Positions 16,855 to 25,260 of a stretch of 64,000 bases of DNA are shown one piece after another; position 1 is the stretch's first letter; each line of letters begins with the position of its first letter. The translations under genes and the position numbers were made by a program. The DNA is from UBA5336 sp964412785 (GTDB lineage: Bacteria > Pseudomonadota > Alphaproteobacteria > Caulobacterales > Hyphomonadaceae). The notes below the pieces were generated by a model. That model worked only from the letters and a program-made list of their open reading frames with translations. It was not told the origin of the DNA and searched no databases. The stretch lies in NCBI GenBank assembly GCA_964412785.1, contig CAYPQD010000010.1, positions 4,666 through 68,665 of the forward strand, in the 5' to 3' direction.

Positions 16855-19413
16855 ATGCGTTCGTTTGTTTCTGCCACGGCACTGGCTACTGCGATGGCTG
16901 TCGGCCAGTCAGTGGTCGTTGCCCCGCATGCCGGGGCGCAGGAGGCCGACCTGTCCGGCGTGATCCGGGCCATCCAAGTGGAGGGCAACCAGCGTATCGA
17001 GGCGCGCACGGTGCAGTCCTACCTGCTTCTGGAGCCGGGCGATCCGTTCGACACCGAGCGGATCGACCTGTCGCTGAAGACCCTGTTTGCGACCGGCCTT
17101 TTTGCCGATGTCACCATCGACAAGCGCGGCCAGGACCTGATCGTGCGCGTGGTCGAGAACCCGATCATCAACCGGGTGATCTTCGAGGGAAACCGTGCAC
17201 TTGACGATGACAAGCTGCGCGAGGAGATCGAGGCGGCGCCGCGCGGGATCTTCACGGCCGCCCGGGTGCAGTCCGACGTGCAGCGGGTCCTTGAACTCTA
17301 CCGCCAGGCCGGGCGGTTCTCCGCCAATGTGGAGCCGGAGTACAAGCCGCTGGAGCAGAACCGGGTCGATCTCATCTTCAAGATCACCGAAGGGCCGGTC
17401 ACCGGCGTGCGCTCGATCAATTTCATTGGCAATGACGCCTATTCCGACCGCCGCCTGCGCAGCGAGATCGCCACCAAGCAGAGCCGGCTGTGGCGCTTCT
17501 TCTCTTCGAACGACAATTACGACCCCGGCCGCCTCGAATTCGACCGCGAGCAGTTGCGCCAGTTCTACCAGAACAATGGCTATTATGACTTTACTGTCAT
17601 CTCCGCGGTTGCCGACCTGACACCCGACCGGGAAGACTTCTACATCACCTTCACCATTGATGAGGGCGAGCAGTACAATTTCGGAGAGATACGGGTTGAG
17701 ACCGCGCTGGAAAAGCTTAATGGCGACGTGCTGGCGGGCGCCGTGCCGACGCGCACCGGCGAGCTCTATCGCGGCGACCTCATCGAGGACGCCATCGACA
17801 CCCTGACCTATGCCGCCGGTATTGCCGGCTATGCCTTCGTCGATATCCGCCCGCGGATCCAGGCCGACCCGGAAACCAACACCGTCAATGTGATCTACGC
17901 CATCGACGAAGGCCCGAGGGTCTACATCGAGCGGGTCAACATCATCGGCAATACCCAGACGCTTGACCGCGTGATCCGACGGGAGCTCAGGATTTCCGAG
18001 GGCGATGCGTTCAACCGCGTTCTGCTGGACCGTTCGCGTAACCGGGTGCGCGCGCTCGGGTACTTCAAGGAGGTGGAGATCACCGAGAAGGCCGGTTCGG
18101 AGCCTGACCGCACGGTGGTCGACATCAAGGTGGAAGAGCAGCCGACGGGCGAGCTGTCCTTTGCGGCCGGCTTTTCCTCGGTCGATGCATTCCTGATCGA
18201 CCTCAGCGTGTCCCAGCGCAATCTGCGCGGTCGCGGCCAGAGCGCCATCGCGCGCATCTCCGCCTCCGACCGCCAGCAGGTCGTCGACCTGCGCTTCACC
18301 GAGCCGCGCTTCCTCGACCGCAACCTTGCCGCCGGTATCGAGCTGTTTGCCACCCGATCGGACTTCCTCGATGTCTCCAACTTCGAGACCGAGACGATCG
18401 GCGCTGGCGTCAGGCTGAGCTTCCCCCTCTCGGAGCGCACCAATCTCGGGCTTCGCTACCGGCTGCAGTCCGACCAGATCTCGGTTGAGGATATCCCGGT
18501 GCTGATCGACACCACCACCGGCCTGCAATACATTGAAGAAGTGACCGACGACAATGGCACGCCGGACGACCCCGACGATGACACGACCTTCCTGCAGGTG
18601 CTTCCGCCCGAGACCGATCCGGTTCCCGAGAACGGGCTCGTGGTCGACCAGTGCGACCCGCAATTCCTTGGCCGCAGTTCGCTGTGTAGCTCCGAACGCA
18701 ACGATTTGTCCTCAATTCTCGGCTATTCCTTCTTCTGGGATCGCCGCAATGACCCGATCGAGCCGACCCGCGGCTTCGACATGAACATCAGCCAGGACAT
18801 CGCCGGGCTGGGCGGGGATGTGAATTTCCTGCGAACCGAAGCGAGCGCGGCCTGGTATCGCGGCATCTGGCGGGATGTGCGTTTCTCAACCCGGGTCTCG
18901 GCCGGCCACATCACACCATTCGCCGACGATGACAGCGTGCGGATCAACAATCGCTTCTTCCGCGGCGGCAGCACCTTCCGCGGTTTCGATGTGGCCGGCC
19001 TCGGCCCACGCATCATCGAGAAGACGTTTGACTCCGAGGGCAATGAGATCGGCCTGCAGCGAGGCAATGCCCAGGGGGGCAATGTGTATTACCAGGCCAC
19101 CGCCGAGCTCACCGTGCCGAATTTCCTGCCTGAGGAGTACGGTATCCGCAGCGCGCTGTTCACGGAGCTCGGCTCGCTTGGCACGCTTGAGGATGCCGAT
19201 ATCGACCCGACCTTCTTCCGTTCCGACCCGATCACCGGCAACCAGATCGTCCAGTATACCGAGGATGAGCTGACCCTGCGCGCGTCGGCCGGCATCAGCG
19301 TGTTCTGGGACAGCCCCTTCGGTCCGATCCGCTTCGACTTCTCGCAGATCCTCCGCAAGGAAGATTATGACAGAACCGAAACCTTCCGTTTCTCAACTTC
19401 GACACAATTCTGA
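16855..19413 (+). CDS. bamA: Outer membrane protein assembly factor BamA
   Basis: An 852-residue Omp85 protein. It has a signal peptide ending near AGAQEA, five POTRA domains (about residues 30-430) and a C-terminal 16-strand barrel. The loop-6 motif appears as TFRGFDVAGLGPR, and the protein ends in a terminal Phe (STSTQF) as expected for outer-membrane barrels. An acidic insertion of roughly 60 residues (about 545-610, with a two-Cys segment QCDPQFLGRSSLC) looks like an extended extracellular loop. The start at 16855 is preferred to a TTG at 16828 because it begins a normal signal peptide. Confidence 0.96.
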   Translation: MRSFVSATALATAMAVGQSVVVAPHAGAQEADLSGVIRAIQVEGNQRIEARTVQSYLLLEPGDPFDTERIDLSLKTLFATGLFADVTIDKRGQDLIVRVVENPIINRVIFEGNRALDDDKLREEIEAAPRGIFTAARVQSDVQRVLELYRQAGRFSANVEPEYKPLEQNRVDLIFKITEGPVTGVRSINFIGNDAYSDRRLRSEIATKQSRLWRFFSSNDNYDPGRLEFDREQLRQFYQNNGYYDFTVISAVADLTPDREDFYITFTIDEGEQYNFGEIRVETALEKLNGDVLAGAVPTRTGELYRGDLIEDAIDTLTYAAGIAGYAFVDIRPRIQADPETNTVNVIYAIDEGPRVYIERVNIIGNTQTLDRVIRRELRISEGDAFNRVLLDRSRNRVRALGYFKEVEITEKAGSEPDRTVVDIKVEEQPTGELSFAAGFSSVDAFLIDLSVSQRNLRGRGQSAIARISASDRQQVVDLRFTEPRFLDRNLAAGIELFATRSDFLDVSNFETETIGAGVRLSFPLSERTNLGLRYRLQSDQISVEDIPVLIDTTTGLQYIEEVTDDNGTPDDPDDDTTFLQVLPPETDPVPENGLVVDQCDPQFLGRSSLCSSERNDLSSILGYSFFWDRRNDPIEPTRGFDMNISQDIAGLGGDVNFLRTEASAAWYRGIWRDVRFSTRVSAGHITPFADDDSVRINNRFFRGGSTFRGFDVAGLGPRIIEKTFDSEGNEIGLQRGNAQGGNVYYQATAELTVPNFLPEEYGIRSALFTELGSLGTLEDADIDPTFFRSDPITGNQIVQYTEDELTLRASAGISVFWDSPFGPIRFDFSQILRKEDYDRTETFRFSTSTQF

Positions 19414-19472
19414 GCGCCCTTGCCGGAATTGGAGCCCTCCAGGATACCAACAGCCCCAAGGGAGACTGACGG

Positions 19473-20063
19473 ATGCGTAAGCTGAAGACCCTGCTCGCCG
19501 CCTTTGCGCTGGTGATCGCCGTGCCGGTGGTTGCTGCGCCGGACGCCGCGGCCCAGACCACCGTGATCGTTGTCGACAATGCCAAGGTCCTGCGTGACAG
19601 TCGCGCCGGCAAGGATATCCAGGCGAAGATCACCAGCATCGAGAACCAGATGAAGGCCGAACTGGAGCCGACGGCACAGTCCCTGGAATCCCAGGGCAAG
19701 TCGATCCAGGCGAAAACCGCCAATATGACACCGGACGCCATGCGCGCCGATGCCGGCCTGCGCGCCGAGGCGGAAAGCTACCAGAAGAAGCTGGTCGACC
19801 TCTCCAACCAGCGCAACCAGCGCGCCGCCGAACTTTCGCTGACGGAGCGCACGGCCTATTCCGCGTTCTACGATGCACTCAAGCCGGTACTGGATGAGGT
19901 CATGCGCGAGCGCAGTGCGCAGATCCTTCTGAACGCCGGTGACGTGGTGGTCGCTGCGCCGACGGTTGATGTCACCGCCACGGTCATCCAGAAGCTCGAC
20001 GCGCGCACGCCCACCATCACGGTGACGCGTCAGCGCGTACCGCAGCAGACTGCCCAGCAATAG
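19473..20063 (+). CDS. skp: Periplasmic chaperone of the OmpH/Skp family
   Basis: A 196-residue secreted protein with a signal peptide (KLKTLLAAFALVIAVPVVA, cleavage near DAAA), a core that starts TTVIVVDNAKVLRDS, and a long charged alpha-helical region (about 45-135) forming the Skp tentacles. It holds unfolded outer-membrane proteins for delivery to BamA, encoded immediately upstream. The start follows AAGGGAG. It is somewhat longer than E. coli Skp (161 aa) because of a C-terminal tail. Confidence 0.88.
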   Translation: MRKLKTLLAAFALVIAVPVVAAPDAAAQTTVIVVDNAKVLRDSRAGKDIQAKITSIENQMKAELEPTAQSLESQGKSIQAKTANMTPDAMRADAGLRAEAESYQKKLVDLSNQRNQRAAELSLTERTAYSAFYDALKPVLDEVMRERSAQILLNAGDVVVAAPTVDVTATVIQKLDARTPTITVTRQRVPQQTAQQ

Positions 20064-20086
20064 CCGGCCAGCCAGAGGGGCAGGTC

Positions 20087-21103
20087 GTGGCCGTCGATCA
20101 CCGTTTCTACAGGCCACTCGGCGCCCGCTCGCTCGGTGAACTCGCCCGTCTTTCGGGCGCCCGTCCTGCCGGGCCGGACTTGCGCCTGATCGACGGGCTG
20201 GCTTCTGCCGGCTCGGCCGGACCGTCGGATATCTGTTTCCTCGATGGCGGGACGCAAAGGGCCAGCCCGGTCAGCAAGACGGCTGGCGGTTGCTTTGTGA
20301 GAGAGGCCGACGCTGCGGCCCTGCCGGGCGGTGTGCCCGCGCTGGTGTGCGAGTTTCCAAGACATGCCCATGCGCTCGCTGGCGCCCACCTGTTTGAACG
20401 TCGCCGTATCGATGCCCAGGCCGAGCCGGTCTCCCCGGGCGCGCGCCTCGGCGAGGGCGTCATCCTCGGCCCTGGCGTCGTCATCGGCCCGGGCGCGGTG
20501 ATCGGCGCGGGTAGCCGGCTTGGCCCCTATGCCGTGATCGGTCCTGGTGTCCATGTCGGGCGCGGGTGCGACATTGGCAGCCACGTCTCGATCGCCTGCG
20601 CGCTGATCGGAGACCATGTCACGATCCTCAGCGGGACGCGTATTGGCGAGGACGGGTTCGGCCTGATGCCCGGTCCCGACGGCATGCTCGACGCGCCGCA
20701 TTTCGGCCGCGCAATCGTGCAGGACCATGTCTCGCTGGGCGCCAATTGCTGCGTCGACCGTGGCGCCTTTGACGATACGGTGATTGCAGAGCGGGCCAAG
20801 ATCGACAATTTCTGCCAGATCGCCCACAATTGCCATGTTGGTCGGGGCGTGATGATCGCCGCCTATGGTGGCCTGTCCGGCAGTGTCCGGATTGGCGATT
20901 ACGCCCGCCTTGGCGGACGTGTGGGCGTGGCCGACCATGTCACCATTGGGGAGGGCGCCAGCCTTGCCGCAATGACCGGCGTGTTCCGTGACGTTCCGGC
21001 CGGCGAAGCCCATGGCGGCCAGCCGGCCCGCCCGGTCAGACAGTGGTTGCGCGAGACTGCATGGTTGCAAAGACAGGCCCGAGCGATCAAACCGGGATCA
21101 TGA
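20087..21103 (+). CDS. lpxD: UDP-3-O-acylglucosamine N-acyltransferase
   Basis: A 338-residue left-handed beta-helix enzyme, third step of lipid A synthesis. It has the N-terminal uridine-binding domain (to about residue 105), hexapeptide repeats (LGEGVILGPGVVIGPGAVIG onward) and the catalytic histidine in CQIAHNCHVG. VDRGAFDDT matches the substrate loop. It starts with GTG after AGAGGGGCAG. The stop overlaps lpxA by 4 bp, so fabZ, which usually separates these two genes, is absent here. Confidence 0.96.
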   Translation: MAVDHRFYRPLGARSLGELARLSGARPAGPDLRLIDGLASAGSAGPSDICFLDGGTQRASPVSKTAGGCFVREADAAALPGGVPALVCEFPRHAHALAGAHLFERRRIDAQAEPVSPGARLGEGVILGPGVVIGPGAVIGAGSRLGPYAVIGPGVHVGRGCDIGSHVSIACALIGDHVTILSGTRIGEDGFGLMPGPDGMLDAPHFGRAIVQDHVSLGANCCVDRGAFDDTVIAERAKIDNFCQIAHNCHVGRGVMIAAYGGLSGSVRIGDYARLGGRVGVADHVTIGEGASLAAMTGVFRDVPAGEAHGGQPARPVRQWLRETAWLQRQARAIKPGS

Positions 21104-21897
21104 GCCCGTCCATCCATCCCTCTGCCGCAATCGAAAAGGGCGCCAGCCTAGCCGATGACGTTGCGATCGGCCCGTTCTGCCATGTCAGCGCCGAAGCCGT
21201 GCTCGAGGCTGGTGTGCGCCTCCTCAGCCATGTCTCGGTGCGCGGCAAGGCGCATGTCGGCGCGGGCTGCGTGCTCTATCCGAATGTCGTCCTCGGCGGC
21301 GAGCCGCAGAGTCTCGGCTTTGGCAATGACGGCGCTTCCCGACTGGAGATCGGTGCCGGGACGGTCCTGCGCGAGGGCGTCACCGTCAGTGCCGGCATCC
21401 CGGCCCATGGCGGGCTCACCCGGGTCGGTCCGCGCAGCTACATGATGGCCGGCGTCCATATCGGACATGACGCGCACATCGGCGAGGCCTGCGTCTTTGC
21501 CAACCTTGTCACCATTGCCGGTCATTGCCGCATCGGCAACCAGGTCTGGATGGGCGGCATCGCCGGCCTGCACCAGTTCACCCATGTGGGCGATCACGCC
21601 TTCATCGCGGCCGGCTCGGTCGTCACCAGCGATGTGGTGCCCTTCGCCATGGCGTCCGGAAACCATGCGCGGCTCGTCGGGCTCAATGTCGTCGGCCTGC
21701 GACGGCGCGGCTTCGACAAGCCGGAGATCCACGCCATCCGCGCGGCCTATCGCGACCTGTTCGAGGGCGGCGGGCGCTTCAAGGACCGGCTTGAGGCGGC
21801 GAAGGGGGCCTATTCCGGCAGCCCCCACGCTGCCACACTGATTGCCTTTGCCGACAGTCCGCGCGACGGCCGCCGGCTCTGCTCCGCGGGGGTCTGA
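21100..21897 (+). CDS. lpxA: UDP-N-acetylglucosamine acyltransferase (LpxA), atypical substrate residues
   Basis: A 265-residue hexapeptide-repeat acyltransferase, first step of lipid A synthesis, with the catalytic His in VHIGHDAHIG, GLHQF, SGNHARLVGLN and the helical C-terminal domain (LRRRGFDKPEIHAIRAAYRDLF). Two positions normally conserved differ. QDLKY (Lys76 in E. coli) is QSLGF, and the TIHRGT motif (His99) reads TVSAGI. The catalytic His is kept, so the fold and reaction type hold, but the sugar-nucleotide contact may be altered. The ATG overlaps the lpxD stop. Confidence 0.9.
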   Translation: MSPSIHPSAAIEKGASLADDVAIGPFCHVSAEAVLEAGVRLLSHVSVRGKAHVGAGCVLYPNVVLGGEPQSLGFGNDGASRLEIGAGTVLREGVTVSAGIPAHGGLTRVGPRSYMMAGVHIGHDAHIGEACVFANLVTIAGHCRIGNQVWMGGIAGLHQFTHVGDHAFIAAGSVVTSDVVPFAMASGNHARLVGLNVVGLRRRGFDKPEIHAIRAAYRDLFEGGGRFKDRLEAAKGAYSGSPHAATLIAFADSPRDGRRLCSAGV

Positions 21898-21898
21898 G

Positions 21899-22744
21899 AT
21901 GGGCGTCCTTGGGATCATTGCGGGGCGCGGCGCCCTGCCGGCGGCGATTGCCGAGGATGCTGCCGGGCGCGGCGAACGTGTCTATGTGCTGCGCCTTGCC
22001 GGGTTCGAGGAGCCGGCACTTGCCGGCTTCCCCGGGGACGTGGTCGGCCTTGGCGAGACCGGGCGCCAGGTCCGCCTGCTGAAAGAGGCCGGCGTCACTG
22101 ACCTTGTCTTTGCCGGCGAGGTGAAACGTCCCGATTTCTCCAGGATGAAGCTCGACATGAAGGGAGCACGCCTCCTGCCGAGGGTCATCAGCGCGGCCCG
22201 CAAGGGGGATGATGCCCTGTTGCGCACCCTGCTGCAGGCCTTCGCGTCGGAGGGCTTCAACATCATCGGTGCGCATGAGGCCAACCGCTCCCTGCTCGCG
22301 CCGGACGGCCCGATCGGGCGCCACAGGCCCGACGAGGCGGCCCTTGCCGATCTTGACCGGGCGATGGTCGTCGCCGCAGAGATCGGTCGGCTGGACATCG
22401 GTCAGGGCTGCGTCGTCTGCCGCGGCCTCGTCCTCGCCGTCGAGGCGCAGGAGGGCACCGACCGGATGCTGGAGCGCGCCGCCGCGCTTGAGCCGGAACT
22501 GCGCGGCGACGCGGCGGCCCGCGCTGGCGTGCTCGCCAAGCGGCCCAAGCCGATCCAGGAACGCCGCATCGACCTGCCGACCATCGGCGTCTCGACTGTG
22601 GAGAAGGCCGCCGCTGCCGGGCTCGCCGGTATTGGCGTAGAGGCAGGCGGCGCCTTGCTGATCGACCGCGCAGGCATTGCCGCGCGCGCCGATGCACTTG
22701 GCCTGTTCGTCGTCGGCCTTGCCGCCGGCGAGGCCGGTGGATGA
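21899..22744 (+). CDS. lpxI: UDP-2,3-diacylglucosamine pyrophosphatase LpxI
   Basis: A 281-residue protein matching LpxI, the alphaproteobacterial replacement for LpxH, which yields lipid X and UMP. It starts LGIIAGRGALP, carries GEVKRPDFSRMKLD and has the C-terminal domain with GVSTVEKAAAAGLAGIGVEAGGALLID. It begins 1 bp after the lpxA stop and overlaps lpxB by 4 bp. The product is the direct donor for LpxB. Confidence 0.96.
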   Translation: MGVLGIIAGRGALPAAIAEDAAGRGERVYVLRLAGFEEPALAGFPGDVVGLGETGRQVRLLKEAGVTDLVFAGEVKRPDFSRMKLDMKGARLLPRVISAARKGDDALLRTLLQAFASEGFNIIGAHEANRSLLAPDGPIGRHRPDEAALADLDRAMVVAAEIGRLDIGQGCVVCRGLVLAVEAQEGTDRMLERAAALEPELRGDAAARAGVLAKRPKPIQERRIDLPTIGVSTVEKAAAAGLAGIGVEAGGALLIDRAGIAARADALGLFVVGLAAGEAGG

Positions 22745-23919
22745 GCGCGCCGCAGCATCTGCACATCACGGCTGCAGAACCCTCAGGCGACCTGCTCGCG
22801 CGCGAAGTGGTGGAGCACCTGCGGGCGTGCGACCCGGCACTTGCGATTTCTGGCATTGGTGGGGCCGAGCTGGCCACGGTCGGGATCGACAGCCCGTTCG
22901 ATATCGCGCCCCTCGGCGTCTTTGGCCTGGTGGAGGGCGCCAGGGCCTATCCGACCGTCCTGCGGCTGGCCGATGCCGCGGCCGATCACATCATTGCCTC
23001 GGGCGCAGACGTCGCAGTCCTCGTCGACAGCTGGGGCTTTACCATTCGCGTGGCCGAACGTGTGCGCCAGCGCGCCCCCGGCATTCGCCTGATCAAGCTG
23101 GTCGGTCCGCAGGTCTTTGCCGCACGCGCTGGACGGGCGAAGAAGCTCGCGCGCGCGGTTGACCATGTCCTGTGCATCCATGAGATGGAGCGGTCCTACT
23201 ATGCCCCCTTCGGCCTGAAGACGACCGTGATCGGCAATCCCGCCCTGTCGCGGGCGGGGCCGGGTGATGGCGAGGGCTTTCGCGCGCGCCATGGCATTGC
23301 GGCCGACGCGCCGCTCCTTCTCGTCCTGCCTGGCAGCCGGCGCGCCGAGATCACCCGGCTGGCAGCGACCCTGATGGACGCCGCCTTGCGGGCGCGGGCC
23401 GCCTTGCCCGGCCTCACCATCGCCGCCCTGCCGGCCCCCGGGCTCGACGCCCTGTTCGCGGCCCGTGCCGGCGCGCGGCTTGAGGACGTCACCGTGCTAC
23501 CAGGCGCCGCAGAGCGCTTCGACGCCATGGCGGCGGCTGACCTTGCGCTCGCCGCCTCCGGCACGGTCACCAGCGAGGTAGCAATGCAGAGCACGCCCGT
23601 CATCGCCACCTACAAGCTCGGCTGGATCACCTGGGCGATCGGACGCAGCCTGCTTGTCTACAACCGCACGATCACCCTCATGAACATTGCCAGCGGCGAC
23701 CGTGAAGTGGTGCCGGAGTTTGTCCAGACCAGCTTCCGGGCCAGGCCAATCGCAAAGGCCCTGGTGGCACTTCTGAAAGACGCCGATGCCCGCAACGCGC
23801 AGGTCAGGGCCCAGGACGAGGCATTAAGGCGCATGGGCGTCGGTGACAGCCCTGCTGCAAGGGTCGCCGCTGAAGCCATCCTGGCGGACCTCGCCGCGCT
23901 GCGGGAGGCACCGCGCTGA
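22741..23919 (+). CDS. lpxB: Lipid-A-disaccharide synthase
   Basis: A 392-residue GT19 glycosyltransferase that joins lipid X and UDP-diacylglucosamine. Motifs: HITAAEPSGDLLA at the N-terminus, ISGIGGAEL, PQVFAARAGRAKKLAR, LLVLPGSRRAEI and LAASGTVTSEVAM with TPVIATYKLGWITWAIGR. It is the last gene of the long plus-strand block and ends 12 bp from the convergent gltA stop. Confidence 0.97.
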   Translation: MSAPQHLHITAAEPSGDLLAREVVEHLRACDPALAISGIGGAELATVGIDSPFDIAPLGVFGLVEGARAYPTVLRLADAAADHIIASGADVAVLVDSWGFTIRVAERVRQRAPGIRLIKLVGPQVFAARAGRAKKLARAVDHVLCIHEMERSYYAPFGLKTTVIGNPALSRAGPGDGEGFRARHGIAADAPLLLVLPGSRRAEITRLAATLMDAALRARAALPGLTIAALPAPGLDALFAARAGARLEDVTVLPGAAERFDAMAAADLALAASGTVTSEVAMQSTPVIATYKLGWITWAIGRSLLVYNRTITLMNIASGDREVVPEFVQTSFRARPIAKALVALLKDADARNAQVRAQDEALRRMGVGDSPAARVAAEAILADLAALREAPR

Positions 23920-23931
23920 CGCGGCTGGCGC

Positions 23932-25239
23932 CTATCCGCGCTCGCGGATCGGCGTGAAGCGACGCTCTGCCGCGCCGGTATAGATCTGCCGGGGGCGCCC
24001 GATCCGGTTGTTCGGGTCGGTGATCATCTCGTGAAGCTGGGCAATCCAGCCAACGGTGCGCGCCAAGGAAAACAGGACCGTGTACATGTTTGTCGGGAAG
24101 CCAATGGCATTGAGGATGATGCCGGAATAGAAATCGACATTCGGATACAGCTTCTTCTCAACGAAGTACGGGTCTTCCAGGGCGATCCTTTCCAGCTCCT
24201 GGGCGACCTGCAGGATCGGGCTGTCCTTGACCCCGAGCTCGTCGAGGATTTCCCGGGCCGTCTCCTGCATCACCTTCGCGCGCGGGTCGTAATTCTTGTA
24301 GACGCGGTGGCCGAAGCCCATCAGCCGGAACGGATCGTCCTTGTCCTTAGCCCGCGCGATATACTCCGGAATGCGTGACACATCGCCGATCTCGCGCAGC
24401 ATGTTAAGCGCCGCCTCATTGGCGCCGCCATGGCTTGGCCCCCAGAGCGAGGCGATCCCGGCCGCCACCGCGGCGAAGGGGTGCGCCCCTGACGAACCGA
24501 CAAGGCGCACCGTCGAGGTCGACGCGTTCTGCTCATGGTCTGCGTGCAGGATGAAGAAGCGGTCCATCGCCTTGGTGAAGGTCGGATTGAGGACATATTT
24601 CTCGGCCGGCACGGCAAAGCACATCCGCAGGAAATTCTCCGCATAGGACAGAGAATTGTCCGGCTCCACAAAGGGTTGGCCGATCGAATACTTGTAGGCG
24701 CGCGCCGCCAGTGTCGGCAGCTTGGCGATCAGCCTGAAGCTCGACAGCTCGCGCTCGTCGGGATTGAGGATGTCCATGGCGTCCGGGTAGAAGCCCGACA
24801 GCCCGGCCACCGTCCCGGCCAGGATGGCCATCGGGTGGCTGTCACGGCGGAAGCCCTCGAAGAAACGATCCATCTGGGTGTGGATCATGGTGTGGCGCGT
24901 GATCGTGCGCGAGAAGTCGGTGAATTGCGGCTGCGTGGGCAGCTCGCCATGGAGCAGCAGGTAACACACCTCCAGGAAGCCGGAATTCTGGCACAGCTCG
25001 TCGATCGGATAGCCGCGGTGCAGCAGACGGCCGGCCTCGCCGTCGATGAAGGTGATCTGCGATTCACAGCTCGCCGTCGAGGTGAAGCCGGGGTCGAAGG
25101 TAAACACCCCGGTATCCCGGTAGAGCGTGCGCACGTCGATGACGGGCGGCCCTTCCGTACCGTGATAGACCGGCAGTTCAGCGGTCTTGCCGTTGATCTC
25201 GATCTTCGCCACGCTGCTTGGCACCAGCTTGCTTTCCAT
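23932..25239 (-). CDS. gltA: Citrate synthase (type II)
   Basis: A 435-residue TCA-cycle enzyme that condenses acetyl-CoA and oxaloacetate. Catalytic regions are present: HADHEQNASTSTVRLVGSSG, WGPSHGGANEAAL, MGFGHRVYKNYDPRAKVM and NVDFYSGIIL with the catalytic Asp. The N-terminal domain (KTAELPVYHGTEGPPVID) is typical of hexameric Gram-negative enzymes. It lies 21 bp downstream of gltX on the same strand. Confidence 0.98.
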   Translation of the reverse strand: MESKLVPSSVAKIEINGKTAELPVYHGTEGPPVIDVRTLYRDTGVFTFDPGFTSTASCESQITFIDGEAGRLLHRGYPIDELCQNSGFLEVCYLLLHGELPTQPQFTDFSRTITRHTMIHTQMDRFFEGFRRDSHPMAILAGTVAGLSGFYPDAMDILNPDERELSSFRLIAKLPTLAARAYKYSIGQPFVEPDNSLSYAENFLRMCFAVPAEKYVLNPTFTKAMDRFFILHADHEQNASTSTVRLVGSSGAHPFAAVAAGIASLWGPSHGGANEAALNMLREIGDVSRIPEYIARAKDKDDPFRLMGFGHRVYKNYDPRAKVMQETAREILDELGVKDSPILQVAQELERIALEDPYFVEKKLYPNVDFYSGIILNAIGFPTNMYTVLFSLARTVGWIAQLHEMITDPNNRIGRPRQIYTGAAERRFTPIRERG

Positions 25240-25260
25240 CCGCCTAGACCTCTCGTGTTG

